Notes under the pieces: generated by a model
Seen by the model: only the letters and a program-made list of their open reading frames with translations
Database searches by the model: none
What the model was told of the DNA's origin: nothing
Made by a program: the position numbers and the translations under genes
In this document: one piece after another, positions 21,921 to 33,794 of the stretch
Layout of the letters: every line of letters starts with the position of its first letter
How positions within the stretch are numbered: the stretch's first letter is position 1
Assembly (NCBI GenBank): GCA_034401135.1
Contig: JAWZSP010000005.1
Span: 310,001 to 374,000 of the forward strand
Source of the DNA: Volutella citrinella
Lineage: Eukaryota > Ascomycota > Sordariomycetes > Hypocreales > Nectriaceae
Direction of reading: 5' to 3'
Length of the DNA: 64,000 bases

Positions 21921-22626
21921 TCACAGAAGCATCGCAGCACCAGCGACGGCCAATCCGACGCCGGCAGCGATAGAGCCGGACAGGCGGTCGCCAGCGTTGG
22001 GCTTGGCGCTGGTCGTCTGGGAGGTAGCGGCCGACGTCTTGGACGCCTCAGCCGAGGCCGTCTTGGAGGCCGAGGAGCCAGACGACGACGCGGAGCCGCT
22101 CGAGCTGGCGGCGCTCTTGTCCGAGGCCTTGCCACCAAAGGCCGCGACCGTGGGCGTGTCAGACTTGCTGGCGCTGGCGGCGGCCTTCTTGTAGGCGTCG
22201 AGCTTGTTGGAGCCCTCGTTGATAACACCTACCATGCCGCTCTCGCAGTGGTTGCTGACGGAGCAGTAGAAGAAGATGGGGTCGGTGCTGTTGACCGTCA
22301 TGGACCACCATTTCTGCTATCGTCAGTCCAATCCCTCGTCATCATCATCATCATCGAGGTGCACGCACGTTGTTACCCTGGGGCAGCATGCCTGAGTAAA
22401 AGGTGGCGCCCGACAGCTGGGTGCAGGGCTTGGAAAAGTCGCCCTCGACGACGTCGTGCATGGCGTTGAAGTGGAATTCGATGACGTCGCCCTTGTCTGC
22501 CTTGATGTTATTGGGGGTGAAGACGATGTCGCCGCCGGGGCCGGCTTCGACCACGATGACCTTGGCCGAGGCTCCCACCGAGAGCAGGGCCAAGCTGACG
22601 GCAGTGGTGATGGCTGAGGTGCGCAT
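21921..22626 (-). CDS. Extracellular cupredoxin, serine-rich, GPI-type
   Basis: Exons 22369-22626 and 21921-22313, 55-nt intron containing a short GAT trinucleotide run, 216 residues. A signal peptide (MRTSAITTAVSLALLSVGASA) leads into a cupredoxin fold: FTPNNIKADKGDVIEFHF, His in NAMHDV, then FYCSVSNHCESGMVGVI. The His, Cys, His and Met of a type-1 copper site are all visible. A Ser/Ala/Lys-rich stalk of about 70 residues follows, and the end is hydrophobic (GSIAAGVGLAVAGAAMLL), typical of a GPI-anchor signal. It is therefore likely a copper-binding cell-surface protein. Homologues are common in ascomycetes; their roles are mostly undefined, with electron transfer or wall-surface functions proposed. 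Confidence 0.9.
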
Positions 22627-24934
22627 TTTCGATAGTTAGATCGATGGATATGATGTGGCTCGAGAATCTACAGACTCAGGTCGCGTCCGGGGGGACGAGG
22701 CGGGCGCTGGGGGAGTAGATATGTAAATCCTCCGTGCTGCGACGGCGCAATTGAAACGCCCGGGTCTCAGGAGGCCTCTAGTTGATGCGGGGTAGGATTC
22801 AATTGGGAGCTTCCCTCGATCAGGACACGGGATTGAAGCCATTGCATGCCGTGGCTTCCCCACGGGACCAATGGCCGGCGTGTGCAAGGTTTGGTGGCTG
22901 GCCCTCAGCGCGGCTATTGTCAGCCCAGCTTCCTGCGGCCGTGACAAATCCTGACCAACGCTCCCCGGCGCTCGGTTTAGGCTCGATCTTCGGAGCTGCG
23001 ACGTGGCTGGCCCTGAAATTCTGTCACTCTACTAATACTACTAGCACCCTCGGTTGGCGATGCCGGCCTAATCAATCGCTTGGCAATCAGTTTTGGGCAT
23101 GCAGCGCCGTGTCGCATCGCTCCTTAGGGAAGGAAGACCAGAACGAGACCAGTAAAGATCTGGACTGCGCCTCGTTGCCCCAAGCGGTCGGCACAACATC
23201 ACTGTCGTCCACGGCATTTGATGCTGCCGGCCGTGGCACGTCCCAGCTCTGTCTGGCTGCGGCCCAATTGAAGCCCCGACGGCGCAGGCTATGGCTGACC
23301 CACGGCTAACACGGAACAACATAGATCCAACATGGTCGGTGCCATGCGCCACACCTGATGCTTCGATCCTCGGGCGTAAGACTCGGCGCTGATAACCGGT
23401 TCGTGGCGTAGGGTAAGGGGCAGCTGGCTTTGGGGGCCAGAAATGAGCGTCACCTTTCCCTCATCAAGCATAGCAGCGAATGCAAGTCTATTCTGGGGTC
23501 GTGGGCGAGAAGAGTCGCTGGCAGGCCTCGGCTCGGACTGGGGATGGCCGAGCCACCAAACTGGGCATGGCTGCAGTCGACTATCAGTCCGGCGCATGCA
23601 GAGTTGCGGCACTAGGCAGAAGAGAGGTGCCTACGGAGTACATGCAGTCGTAGAGATGGATAAGAGGGTAGCAACAGCCATCAGCACAGTTGGTGAGTTC
23701 ATCTGAGCACGCTACCCTACAGCGTCCAGCTGTTGGATGCGCGACGCAAATACAATTGGAATGCAGCCCACATCTAATCATCAGTGGAGCGATTGATAGC
23801 AATTGGCCAACAGGAGCTGGTTGCCACTGCTGGTGGGCTATGCTGATGAACGGCACATGGAATAGCTCCAGAGCGATGAAAATAGAACAATTGAGTTTGC
23901 GCAAGTGGGATGCATCGTACACAAGGTTGCGACAGCCCACCCCTTCACTCGTTGCTATTGTCGTTACTGCGACTCTATTCTTAGTCTTGCCATCCAGAAT
24001 AACTTTCGAGAGACAGACACCTCTCAATTTTCGCATTCAACCGATGACGCATGAGCGACGCCGTTGCGGGTGAGGCATTGATCTCTGCTTCGACCCCCGA
24101 CGCCTCACCATCTCCAGCGTCCACGACCACAACGACGCGGCCTTTGCCTCACCCTGCGCCTCCGGCACGTGCCAAAAGAGCCTCCGCAAAAATCTATATT
24201 TGCCTCCCAATTAAGATGTGGCTTCCCGATGGCGGAAAATCCCCGTTGCTGCGTCTCAGCCGCGACAATTTCGAGCCATTGCCCCCCGCGCCGTTTTTTT
24301 TTTAATTGAGGGGAGCCGCGTCACCCCGGAGCCCCCGCCCGCATTGATCTCGGGGACGCGCAATTTTGGCCCTCCCAATGTCCCGGCTTTTGCAATTGGC
24401 GCGCCGTGATTGCTCCAATGGCACCCAGCACGGCTTCGGGTAGTGGGCGGCGGGCCCGTGACGCAAGTGCCGAGGGAGCTGTGGCCCTTCAAAGAATGTT
24501 GGATCCATGGTCCGTCAATGTGCACGCAATCGTCTGAGCAAAACGACGCGCCTCATTGGTCGGATGCGTCCCGAGGCTCTGCTGCAAGGGCCGCTGTCAC
24601 ATCCTTGCGGTCGTCTGGCGGGTCCCGGACTGAATGATTATGCTTCCTTTAGGGTTCGGGATGTGGGAGATGCGACATCGTCATGAAACACCTGTCCATT
24701 GACGACGATGTTCCCGTCTTGGCGTGAGGTCCGGCAAGATGCGAGCCTTGGCCTGGAGTCTGGAGAGGGAAACAATTCATATAAGAAGAGTGTTTGAACG
24801 TTGAGATGTTGTTTCTTCATCGGCTACATCCAGCAACACAGCCTCTTCTCTACATTCCAGTCTTTACAAAGTAGCTCTCGACTTTGCTGCTTGGAATCCT
24901 GCCAGCATCTTCTCTCGTTTGCCCACGTTTCACC
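22627..24934. other. 2.3 kb intergenic region between divergent secreted-protein genes
   Basis: The second-longest gene-free stretch in the window. It is the upstream region of both the cupredoxin and the ring-cleavage dioxygenase. Open frames of 60-175 codons exist on both strands, but none has a plausible start, splice pattern or domain. A T9 run lies near 24294. No tRNA or mobile element was recognised. Confidence 0.55.
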
Positions 24935-26133
24935 ATGCGCTTCCAATCGTTCTGCGCTCTTGCGCTGGCAGCCACTGGCGTCATCGCGCACCCCGGCCAC
25001 GATGTCCGTCAGGAGGCCAAGGAGCGCCGTGACTTCCTCCAGAGCATCGAGAGGCGTTCGCTTGCGCACTGCGCCAAGCGTTGGGAAGAGAATGGCCTGC
25101 AGGAGAAGAACCATGCGCGCCGCTCGGCCACTGTTGACGCGGCTCGACGTAAGCGCGGCCTTGCTGGTGGCAACCACAAGCGCGATCTGGACCAGGTGTT
25201 GGCCAAGTCTCACAACTTGACCGACCAGCACTACACGCCCAACACTGATCCCCTGAAGCTGTTTGCTGGCATAAACTCATGTGTCCTGACGCCTGAGGTC
25301 ACCCAGGGACCGTACTGTAAGTTGTCTTTGGCTTGTGCAACAACTACAGACTAACAATGCTACCAGACGTTGCCGGTGAGGATGTCCGCTACCGTCTCAT
25401 TGAGAACCAAGAGGGAGTAGAAATCATCCTCGACTACCAGGTCATCGACGTCGAGACGTGCGAGCCCGTCCCCCACGTGTACCTCGAGATGTGGCACTGC
25501 AACTCGACGGGTGTCTACTCGGGCGTCAACGCCAACGGAAACGGCGACGCCGACGACGAGTCCAACATTGACAAGACGTTCCTGCGCGGCATCCAGCGCA
25601 CCAACAAGGAGGGCGTCGCCGAGTTCCTGTCCCTCTTCCCCGGCCACTACACCAGCCGCGCCACCCACATCCACGTCATGGTGCACACCAACGCCACGCT
25701 GCAGAAGAACCACACGCTCGGCAACGACAACTACGCCAGCCACGTCGGCCAGGCCTTTTTCGACCAGGACCTCATCTCCGCTGTTGAGCTGTTGGCCCCC
25801 TACAACACCAATACCCAGGAGCTGACTACCAACGCCGACGACTCCATCCTGAGCGAGGAGGTTGCCACTGACGGCGTCGATCCCGTCATGCAGTACACGC
25901 TGCTTGGTGACGACGTCAGCCAGGGCCTGTTTGCGTGGTTGGCGTTTGGTATCAACGTAACGGCCTCGAGCACAGTCAGCCCTGCGACGTTCCGATACGA
26001 GGATGGCGGACATGCGAACGAGAACTCTGGTGGTGGCATGGGCGGCGGCGGCGGCGGTCCCGGTGGAGAGCCCCCTAGCGGAAGCGCCCCCCCTGGTGCT
26101 TCGGGCACTCCTGGAGGAGCTCCTCCTTCATAG
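24935..26133 (+). CDS. Secreted intradiol ring-cleavage dioxygenase
   Basis: Exons 24935-25316 and 25367-26133, 50-nt intron, 382 residues. A signal peptide (MRFQSFCALALAATGVIA) is followed by a basic propeptide-like region with several KR/RR sites, then the dioxygenase domain from about residue 118 (LTPEVTQGPYY). The four Fe(III) ligands are visible: Tyr178 (STGVYSG), Tyr222 (PGHYTSR), His228 and His230 (THIHVMV). The family cleaves catechols between the two hydroxyls to muconates. Most fungal catechol and protocatechuate enzymes are intracellular, whereas this is the secreted type thought to act on plant phenolics or lignin-derived catechols. The last 35 residues are a Gly/Pro/Ser tail. Neighbours do not complete a pathway. 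Confidence 0.92.
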
Positions 26134-26279
26134 AGAGCCATCAAAGATGCGCAGCATGTTTGACTACGAGGACGAGGACAGAAGTGAGTAGCAGAAGTTG
26201 TGTCTAGGATTCAGTCTGGAACTGTGGGATATGGATGTATGTAGGATGTATTGAGTAGCTAGAATTGGCCAATGAATCT

Positions 26280-27883
26280 CTATTTGACATTGGACGAAGC
26301 CTTCTTCTCCAGCTCGTTGTAAATGCTCTCCACGTCTGCGTTGCGATACTCGAGCTTCTCGCCAAACGCCTCCTGGATGTTCTCGAGCGTGTAGCCCTTG
26401 GTCTCGGGGTACAGGAAGTAAAAGACGGCCACTTCGACGAGGAGCCAGCCGACGTAGACGAGGTAGTACTTCCAACCCAGGTTATCCATGCCGATGGGGT
26501 TCACAAACTGGTTAAAGAAGGAGGCCGCCTTGGTGGAAAAGACCATGATGCTGAGGCCCATAGCTCGGAGGCGGAAGGGCAGGATCTCAGTGGGGTAAAG
26601 GAACAGCAGGGGGTTAAGACACATGTTAAAGGCCGTGTAATAGATGAAGATGAAGGCGAGAGCAGACTTGCTTGCCGCATGAGAGCCCGTGGTGTTGTAG
26701 ACGGCGATGCTGGCGGTAAGGGCCGAAAAGGTCGCCCACATGGCAATGGCACCGCCGACGAACATCTTGCGCCGGCCAACCTTTGAGGCTAGGGCAGCTG
26801 CTGCCAGTGCCGTTGCGTAGTTGACCGTCTGGATCGTGCCAGTCAACATGGTCTGCTCGCGCTGCGTCGTGATGCCGATGCTCGTCAGGATCTTGGTGAG
26901 GTAGTACGAAACCAGGCCGTTGCCGCTCCACTGGCCAAAGACGGCAATGGTGATGAGAATAGCCAGGCGTTTGCGGTTCGCAGGCGTGACGAGGAACAGC
27001 TTTAGGCCGGCCCCCTCGACGTTCTTCTCGGACTCGAGGGCTTCGTTCATTTCGTAAAACTCGGCGTGGACGAGCGGGTCTTCTCGGTCTCCGTTGGCAT
27101 GGTGCTTGACCAGAACCTCAAAGGCCTCCTCGTGCTTGCAGTTGTACAGAAGCCATCGAGGCGACTCGTCGAGGAACCAGACGAAAATCATCTGCAGCAT
27201 GGCGGGACCGGCCTGTAGCAGAGTGGGCAGTCGCCAAGCCCAGGCGTTGGGGATTTTGTAGCTTCCAAAGGAGACCCAGCCGGCCAGCAGGGCGCCGAGG
27301 TAGAAGCTGGTGTTGTAGAGGGATCCAAAGAAGACACGGTGACGGGGATGGGCGAGTTCCGAGATTAAGACGGGTGCAGCGGCGAGAGCAAGCGTGATTC
27401 CGAAGCCGACAACTAGGAGCAATCAGACGAGTTGGTCTCACAGTCATGATTCACGAGAGACTCCGACTTACCGACACGGCCACCAATAAAGGCGGCAATA
27501 GTGTGGCTCGCACACTGGATGATGACACCGATAATCATGATGAAGCTACCCACGAGGATAGACCACCGACGTCCAAACCGATCCGAGACAATGGCGGAAA
27601 ACGGAGTCGACAGCAGGGCTCCCAGGGGGTACGACGCGCTGGTGAATCCCAGCAGCGCGCCCTTTGGCGAGCCAAACTGCTCTTTCCAGGCCGAGACGCC
27701 CTGTAGAGCCGTGAGGACGGACCCATCGTAGCCGTTGGTCGCGCAGACGACGAGGCATGCCGGCGCAAGCAGGCAGTAGAGGTTGATGAGCGAGGGGGTG
27801 AGGGACCACGCCGAGCGCTTGTCCTGGGCGAGCAGTTCCGCCACGGACAGGGCCGGTCGGGCTGTCGGGACGACGCTGGCCAT
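26280..27883 (-). CDS. MFS sugar permease (hexose/lactose permease type)
   Basis: Exons 27472-27883 and 26280-27412, 59-nt intron, 514 residues. Signature elements: GYDGSVLTALQG in helix 1, SDRFGRRWSI between helices 2 and 3, ESPRWLLYN after helix 6, ASKVGRRKM, and PETKGYTLENIQEAFGE after helix 12. These define the Sugar_tr family of proton symporters. The start at 27883 is preferred because a TATAAAG box lies 110 bp upstream (27993-27999); an in-frame ATG at 27973 is too close to it. It ends 146 bp from the dioxygenase stop, tail to tail. The exact sugar is unknown; beta-galactoside, pentose and glucose transporters all share these motifs. Confidence 0.92.
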
Positions 27884-28182
27884 TGGAGTGCCGAGAGGAA
27901 GGAGTATGTATGTGGTGAAATAGGTTGAGAGATGAGTTGGATGTTCGGATGCTGCGAGATGCCGGTCTGTCATGGGAAGGGTGATCGACAGGCTTTATAT
28001 CCTTCTTTCGTCACTGTCGGTTCATGCTAGGAGGAGGTGCATAGAGTCAGTGCCTGGATGGCTTGCAGGCTTTTCCCGCCCAACCGGGATGGACGTCTGG
28101 GCCAGGGACGTCTCGCTTCCCCACGGGGTCTGTGAAGCAGTTGAGCGTGGTGTGAGTCTCTGAGAGGGAGTCTTCCCCACGA

Positions 28183-28221
28183 GTAAAACTCGGGGGCGCG
28201 GAGAGACGGCGTGCCTCCGCT
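28183..28221. repeat. Imperfect direct repeat, copy 1
   Basis: A segment with core aaaactcgggggcgcgg followed by acggcgtgcctccgct. It matches a second copy at 28301-28338 with a few substitutions and one base of length difference. Confidence 0.6.
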
Positions 28222-28300
28222 GCTTGAGGATTTGCGCCCTTCCCCACGGGGTTCCCGATGAGGTTGGTTTGATTAGTGCTCTTATGGTCACCCGATGGGT

Positions 28301-28338
28301 GCAAAACTGGGGGCGCGGAAACACGGAGTGTCTCCGTT
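28301..28338. repeat. Imperfect direct repeat, copy 2, with small palindrome
   Basis: Second copy of the 28183-28221 repeat. It contains a perfect 6-bp inverted repeat, ACGGAG-tgt-CTCCGT (28323-28337), that is degenerate in copy 1. Confidence 0.6.
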
Positions 28339-28409
28339 TGTGGTCTCGGCCAATCGATGCCATGTGGAGAACGCAGCCTCTCCACTTTGAACACTGACGT
28401 CTTCGTAGT

Positions 28410-28883
28410 ATGGCTCCCCATCAATATTCGCGACTCTTTCAAGGTCTAGCCTCGGTTGACCGAGCCATGTGTCCCCAAATGGTACAGCCATTGACCAATT
28501 GGATCCATTCAACTGCCGGAACACCGGGGCCAGACCACGCGAGGCGTTCGCATGGTGTCGTGGTCGTGTCATGTCATGTCATGCCAACGGCATTGGAAGG
28601 GTTGCTGATTGCTGCCGTTAACGGAGAAGACACAAGCTGGATAGGATACAACGGCTTACGATTGCGGCAGAAGGTGGAAGACTCGTATCTCAAGCCGCTT
28701 ACGGGCCCTGAGGTGCTACCACTATGGTTAAAGAACGGTGGATTCCAACAAACAAGTGCTCAAGCTAACCAAGTCTTGAATACATTGCGAGAGAAAAAGG
28801 ACTGGATTGTCAAACAACTGTCCTCCTCTGATGAGCGTACAAAATCTACTGATCCATCAATGTCAATTGCAGATACCCCTTGA
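28410..28883 (+). other. Open frame of 157 codons, coding status uncertain
   Basis: An uninterrupted frame that starts with ATG and ends 45 bp before the NLR stop on the other strand. Its second half (for example YLKPLTGPEVLPLWLKNGGF) has normal protein-like composition, but I recognise no domain, signal peptide or splice site. It could be a small gene, a gene remnant or chance. Confidence 0.25.
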
Positions 28884-28927
28884 TGAGCTCATAAAGGAAC
28901 TCCGGATCAAAGCCCACATCCGTCGCC

Positions 28928-31900
28928 CTACCGCCTGCCCATCAATTTTTTTAGGACCCGGGAGGACGTTTGCACAATCGAGACGTTCAACACGGGAGGT
29001 TCTGTGATGCGCGGATCCAGACCTTCAATGGACATGCCTGGATGCCTCCCCAGGGCTCGATGAAAACTTGGAAGCGCAGCGATGCCCTCTTTGGTGACGC
29101 GGCCTCCGTGATCGAGGAGCAGCATGACGAGCTGGTAAGCGCTCCCTGGGTCCATGTGGTCCCCGATCTCAAAGATGTTTCCCTCGGCTCCAAAGGCAAT
29201 ATCGAGTGGAGTCCGCCCTTGTCTGTCAAGCGCATTCACACTGGCGCCGTATCCCAGGAGAAGCGCCGCCAGCCGCGCGTCGGCAAGGTGAAGCGGTTTG
29301 CTCACGATGTCTGGCACACTATACGAATTGATGCACGCTGGAACGTCCACGTCCGGGTCTTGTCCGTTTTCCAGGAAGGCTTTGAAGAGTGAGAACACCT
29401 CTGAAAGTGTATAGTTGTTACCACCACCGTAGCCCAGATAGAAGCTGTGGCATAGCAGTTGGAACGGGGTCTGATTGTCGTGCACAATGGTCAGGCTAGC
29501 ATGGCGCTTTAGAATTAGAGATGCCATCAGAGAGGCATCGCCAAACGAAATCGACTCGACTCCCAAGCCATATTTGACTCGCCTCACAGCTCGCAGTTTC
29601 TTGGTGAATTGCCGCTTTGGTATGTAACTCTGCTCGTCGTTGCTTCTTTGCACCACGTGATGCAGCAGTGTAGGGTTCTTGGACTTGTGCAAACCCAGCG
29701 CTTGTTTGACTTGCAGAGAGCTGTCATCGCTCAACGATTCCTCGACAAAGATGACGAGATTGGTAACAGCTGCGAATACCAAAGAAGAGCCGTAAAGCCC
29801 GTACACATCTTCGCCGTCCCTCGCAGGAGCAAACGCATCCTCTGCTTCTGCTTCTTTCAACAGTTGTCTCTGGCTCACTCCAGTCGACGCCTCGGCCTGC
29901 GACAAGTAGTGCAGGTAAAAGAACCATTGCGGCAGGCTAGGGCTGTAGTACGGCAGCGATGTGTAGAGCTGCCAACGTTTCCTTTCGACCGTCAGTTGAG
30001 CTAGCGCATATTTGGATAGATATGAGTAGCCATTTTCGTTGAAGTCGAATGACTCATCTCCCAAATATTGGTAAAAGTCGGTCTTCTGTGTAAATTCCTT
30101 GGCCGTGCGATGCATGAACTCGATATAATCGTGCCCATCATCCCTGCCTCTTCGCTCCAAGAGGCCGCCGCATCGGCTGACGAGTCGGCGATCCTGAGTA
30201 TCCGCGGAAGGGACGAGCTCGGGATCCCTTGCCACCACGTCGGCCATTCCTGCTCTTAGGTAAACTCCGTCGTCAAAGTCAAAGTAAACCCGCCTCATCT
30301 CAGATATTGATTCAATCCACGGCTTCAAAGGAATTTTTTTGATGCAGCCTTTGAGACTGTTTTCGGTTGCGCAAGCGATGGCCCACCAGAAGTCGTAGCT
30401 TTTCATGGGCTCTTCAGCTCGCAATGCAATCTCAAGCATGATGTACGCCTCCTGTCGGAACTTCCGAGGCGTCTTTTGTAGAATGCGACGGTACTTGTCC
30501 TCGATTTCCGGCTCCGTGCTGAGGGCATCGAGCTTGTCCACCAAATCCGAGATGTCCTCGGCGGTATCTCTACACTCCTCCAAGAGCTCGTCAATTGTGA
30601 GCTTCAGCCATAGAAACACCCCTTCAGCACCATGGAGGAGTGATTCGACGAGTTGTGGTCCAAGTGGCTTGTCCCTCTCTGAGTCTCTGGCCATGAGCAA
30701 TGACATGCGCTTGTTAGCCTCGAATCTGCCATGTATATAGGTGATGACATCTCCCTTGGTGTGATCCTGGATCCGTAAACCTGGAAGTGTCGCAAAAGCA
30801 TCCACAAATGCATTGTAAGGCCGACTCGAGAGGCATATTCTGATCTTTACCTGGGAATGTTGGCATGAGTCGATGATGTGGGTGATAAAGTCGACGACAT
30901 AGTCTGGTGACTCTTTGCACTCATCGAGAGCATCTAGAAAAAGCAGGATATTCACCGAGACCAAAGCTTGACTGATGATCAAGTCTAGCGCTTCCCGAAG
31001 ATACTCGACTGTCCATTTTCCCTTGCATTTATTGTGCACCGGTAGGACACAAGTTGCCAGGGCTGGTTCACTCGTCACGCATTGATCGAGAACGGCGTAG
31101 AGAAGTCCCTCGATGGACTTTTGAAGCTCTGAGCCGGGATCGTAGAAAGAGAAGGAAGCGCAGATAGCGGATTTTTGCGCCTCATCAAGCAACTGTGTAG
31201 CCATGTCCTCGTACGTGTGTGAGATATATTTCATGAGAATCGACTTGCCAGAGCCAGGCTTCCCGTTGACCCAAAAAATGGAATCATCTGTCTTGAGCCA
31301 CTTGACAAGAGGCGATTCGTCATCCCAGATCCAATGAAAGGTATTGAGGTACGGCGGTTTGATGCTATCAAATCGATGATGCACCTCGGTGTATCTATAT
31401 TTGAAAGTTGCAAGTACTTTGGGGATTGCATCTGTAAATTATAAGTAGGTTATTCGAAAGAACCTGAGTTCGGTGCTGACCTGTCTCGTCATCGGGCTCG
31501 AGTGCCCCAGGGCGTACTTGTGGCACAGCGTGGGCTTCTCCAACCTCGCTGGGCGCCGCTAAGGTTTCCAGTTCAGTGCTTTTGGTAACGTAGTCATTAA
31601 TGACTTCAATGACTGAGCTGCTTGGTGAAAGCTTGACCATATTTACATGGTCCTTGTTGATAGCATGCTGATCTGGTTTCGCTGTGCCAGATTGAATGGC
31701 AAATTCGACGCTTACCAGGATCTCGCTTGGCCCTGAGCTTTGCCAATGCTGGGCGGATGAGTCGTACTATTTGTCACGCGATTAGAACTCTTTCATTCAT
31801 ATTTGAGAGACTCGACATACTTCAGAAGTTTGAGAGGGGCAAGTTTCGTAGAAGGAAACTATTGTCATCGTCTGAGTCTGATGTGCAACGAGGCCTGCAA

Positions 31901-33794
31901 CCTGCTGGTCGAGGTTCTTGAGGTATGCGGAGCTGGACGAGAGTTGGCTGGAGAATGAGTGGCTTGGCTGGCCCCTGATCATTGGAAGCAGCTTAGAACT
32001 CTCTAATCCTTGATTTGGGACACCGAAAAACATTACTCCCCGGATCTGTCCCATCAGTGCATCATTGTTGCGTGCAAGGATTCGTAAAGCAGACTTCAAT
32101 GAAACGCCACCAAGGCCATGTGCGAAGAACATGACTGCATTCAAATTCCGAGACTGTTCAAGGCCTTGGAGCTGATCCACTAAAATTCTGGCGAGTTCTT
32201 CAATAGAATGGACCGATTTGTTGGCTATACCTTGCGTGTCGTATCCATACAGGACAGCACGAGTACCTTTCGCAATTCGAGGTAGTTTGTCTCTCACCCA
32301 GCTGAAATGGGGCTCACCGGTATCTTGCCATGTGTAGAATGGGTGGCTATCAAGGCCATGAATGAAGACGCAACTGACATCGTAAGCAATTAGACATACG
32401 TTCAGACTTGATGCATACTCACTCAAGCGCATGACTTTCTTGATCGACATCACTGAGTGCAGTAAACCCGAGAAAGTGTGTATCGAGCTCAAGGGTATGA
32501 CGACAATCGGCTGATTTTGTAGTCCAAGCATTCCCTTTCTGTAGCCAGCTAGGTATATCACCAGACGGAAAGCCAACTGTTGCTGTTTTCGTGGACTCGC
32601 TGGACAACGAATCTCGTGCGAGTGAGAACACACGCATCTTGCCGAGGGGGTTGACGCTAGGCTGGGATTGCGAAAGGAACCTCAGAAGGCTCTCTGCCGT
32701 CTCTGCGGATGGAATGTGTCGCACTCTGAAGACCAAGTTGCTTGGGTCCTCTGGCAGTCCATCGTCAACGGGAGTCTCATCTGCTTCCGATCCTATACCA
32801 ACTTTAGTTCTCTCAACCCAAGTCAAGCTTGTATGGCGTGTCTTGAGTCATTGGTACCTTGAAACTCTCTACCAGCCTCAGCCAATACGGCCTTTGCGTA
32901 TGCTGCGGCCATTGCTGCGGCATATGGCTGCCAGATTTTGTTCTTGTGCGAGTCACCGTAATCACAAACTCCTCGGATGACGCCAACGGCAATTGTGTCA
33001 AGTACTCCCGCGGCCTCCATTTCGAGACCAATGATGTTGAACTCGTCCCTCAACTGGTTTCTCGCCAAACCATGTTTCATCAGTTTGTCCCCTGAACCGA
33101 TGGGTCCGTACCACACTCTGTTGCGCTCGGCGTCGGGTCGAGTTGGTCTGGCCACGACTCGTTCGATGCCTGAATCATCGACGTCGTACAAGACATCGCC
33201 GTCCTGGCCTGGGTCCAAGAAGTTACCGCCTGCATGCGGGAGGTGTTTCATCTTTTCATAGTATTGGAGAAACGGCCTTGGATCGCTTAGTTGGTTCAAT
33301 TTAATGTTGCCTATCAGAGACCGGACAACGTCGGCGGGTTCGGCCAGAGCATGGCCGTCTCGGAGTAGCTGAAACCCTTGCTCTGTTTCCTTGCCGAGTT
33401 GATAGGCAACGACTGCATCGGTATTGCCTTCGTTCAGGGCGACGAGGATATCCCCCAGGCGGATGTCTCGCCCTACCGAGCTGGATTCGTTCGGTTGGGT
33501 TGGCAACCCGGCCGCGACGCCGACAAGCAGCCCAAACCAAAGACGACTGAAGGTCCTCTTGATCTGGCTGGCCAAAAGGGCTGCCGATACTGTGCCGTAT
33601 TTTTTGCCAGCCGGTAGAGTCGCGATGATAATTTTGAGCCCGCACATCTTACCGGGTATGAAGACATAGTCGTCTCCGTCCCATAAGGCAAATCGGCCGT
33701 GCTTCTCGTCGAGCATGGCCACGGCTGCCTCGGCCTCGATAGGCAGTGGCGCGATCCATACGATCCTATAATCTTCTGGATTCAACGGCGGCAT
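28928..33794 (-). CDS. NLR: PNP_UDP + alpha/beta-hydrolase + NACHT + ankyrin-like tail
   Basis: Six exons keep one frame: 32858-33794, 32423-32801, 31821-32373, 31716-31766, 31481-31667, 28928-31431; 1536 residues. Residues 1-312 are a nucleoside phosphorylase-like domain (IVWIAPLPIEAEAAVAML, GLEMEAAG, CDYGDSHKNKIWQPYAAA). Residues 330-640 resemble the SesB/DUF676 alpha/beta-hydrolase domain, with VFIHGLDSHPFYTW, FFGVPNQG and DHVNMVKL, but the nucleophile motif is AHGLGG, Gly in place of Ser. The NACHT ATPase has Walker A GKPGSGKS (759-766) and Walker B ILLFLDALDE (864-873). One ankyrin-like unit (HLADARLAALLLGYGA) lies near the end. Intron 1 joins the two N-terminal domains; the hydrolase part has no ATG before its conserved start, which argues for one gene. 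Fungal NLRs act in incompatibility and cell death; here two candidate effector or sensor domains are fused. Intron 4 (48 nt, no in-frame stop) is the least certain. Confidence 0.85.

Larger units (their letters stand above)
27884..28927. other. Intergenic, sugar permease upstream and NLR downstream region
   Basis: About 1 kb containing the permease TATA box (27993-27999), a pair of imperfect direct repeats (28183-28221, 28301-28338) and one unassigned open frame (28410-28883). Confidence 0.5.

Noticed and set aside
21878..22228. Arg/Pro-rich open frames overlapping the cupredoxin tail
   Set aside because: Alternate frames of the Ser/Ala-rich stalk; composition is a by-product of codon bias.
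32823..33794. PNP_UDP domain as a separate gene ending at 32823
   Set aside because: Kept only as the alternative model. The following hydrolase frame has no ATG start, and a phase-correct 56-nt intron joins the two.
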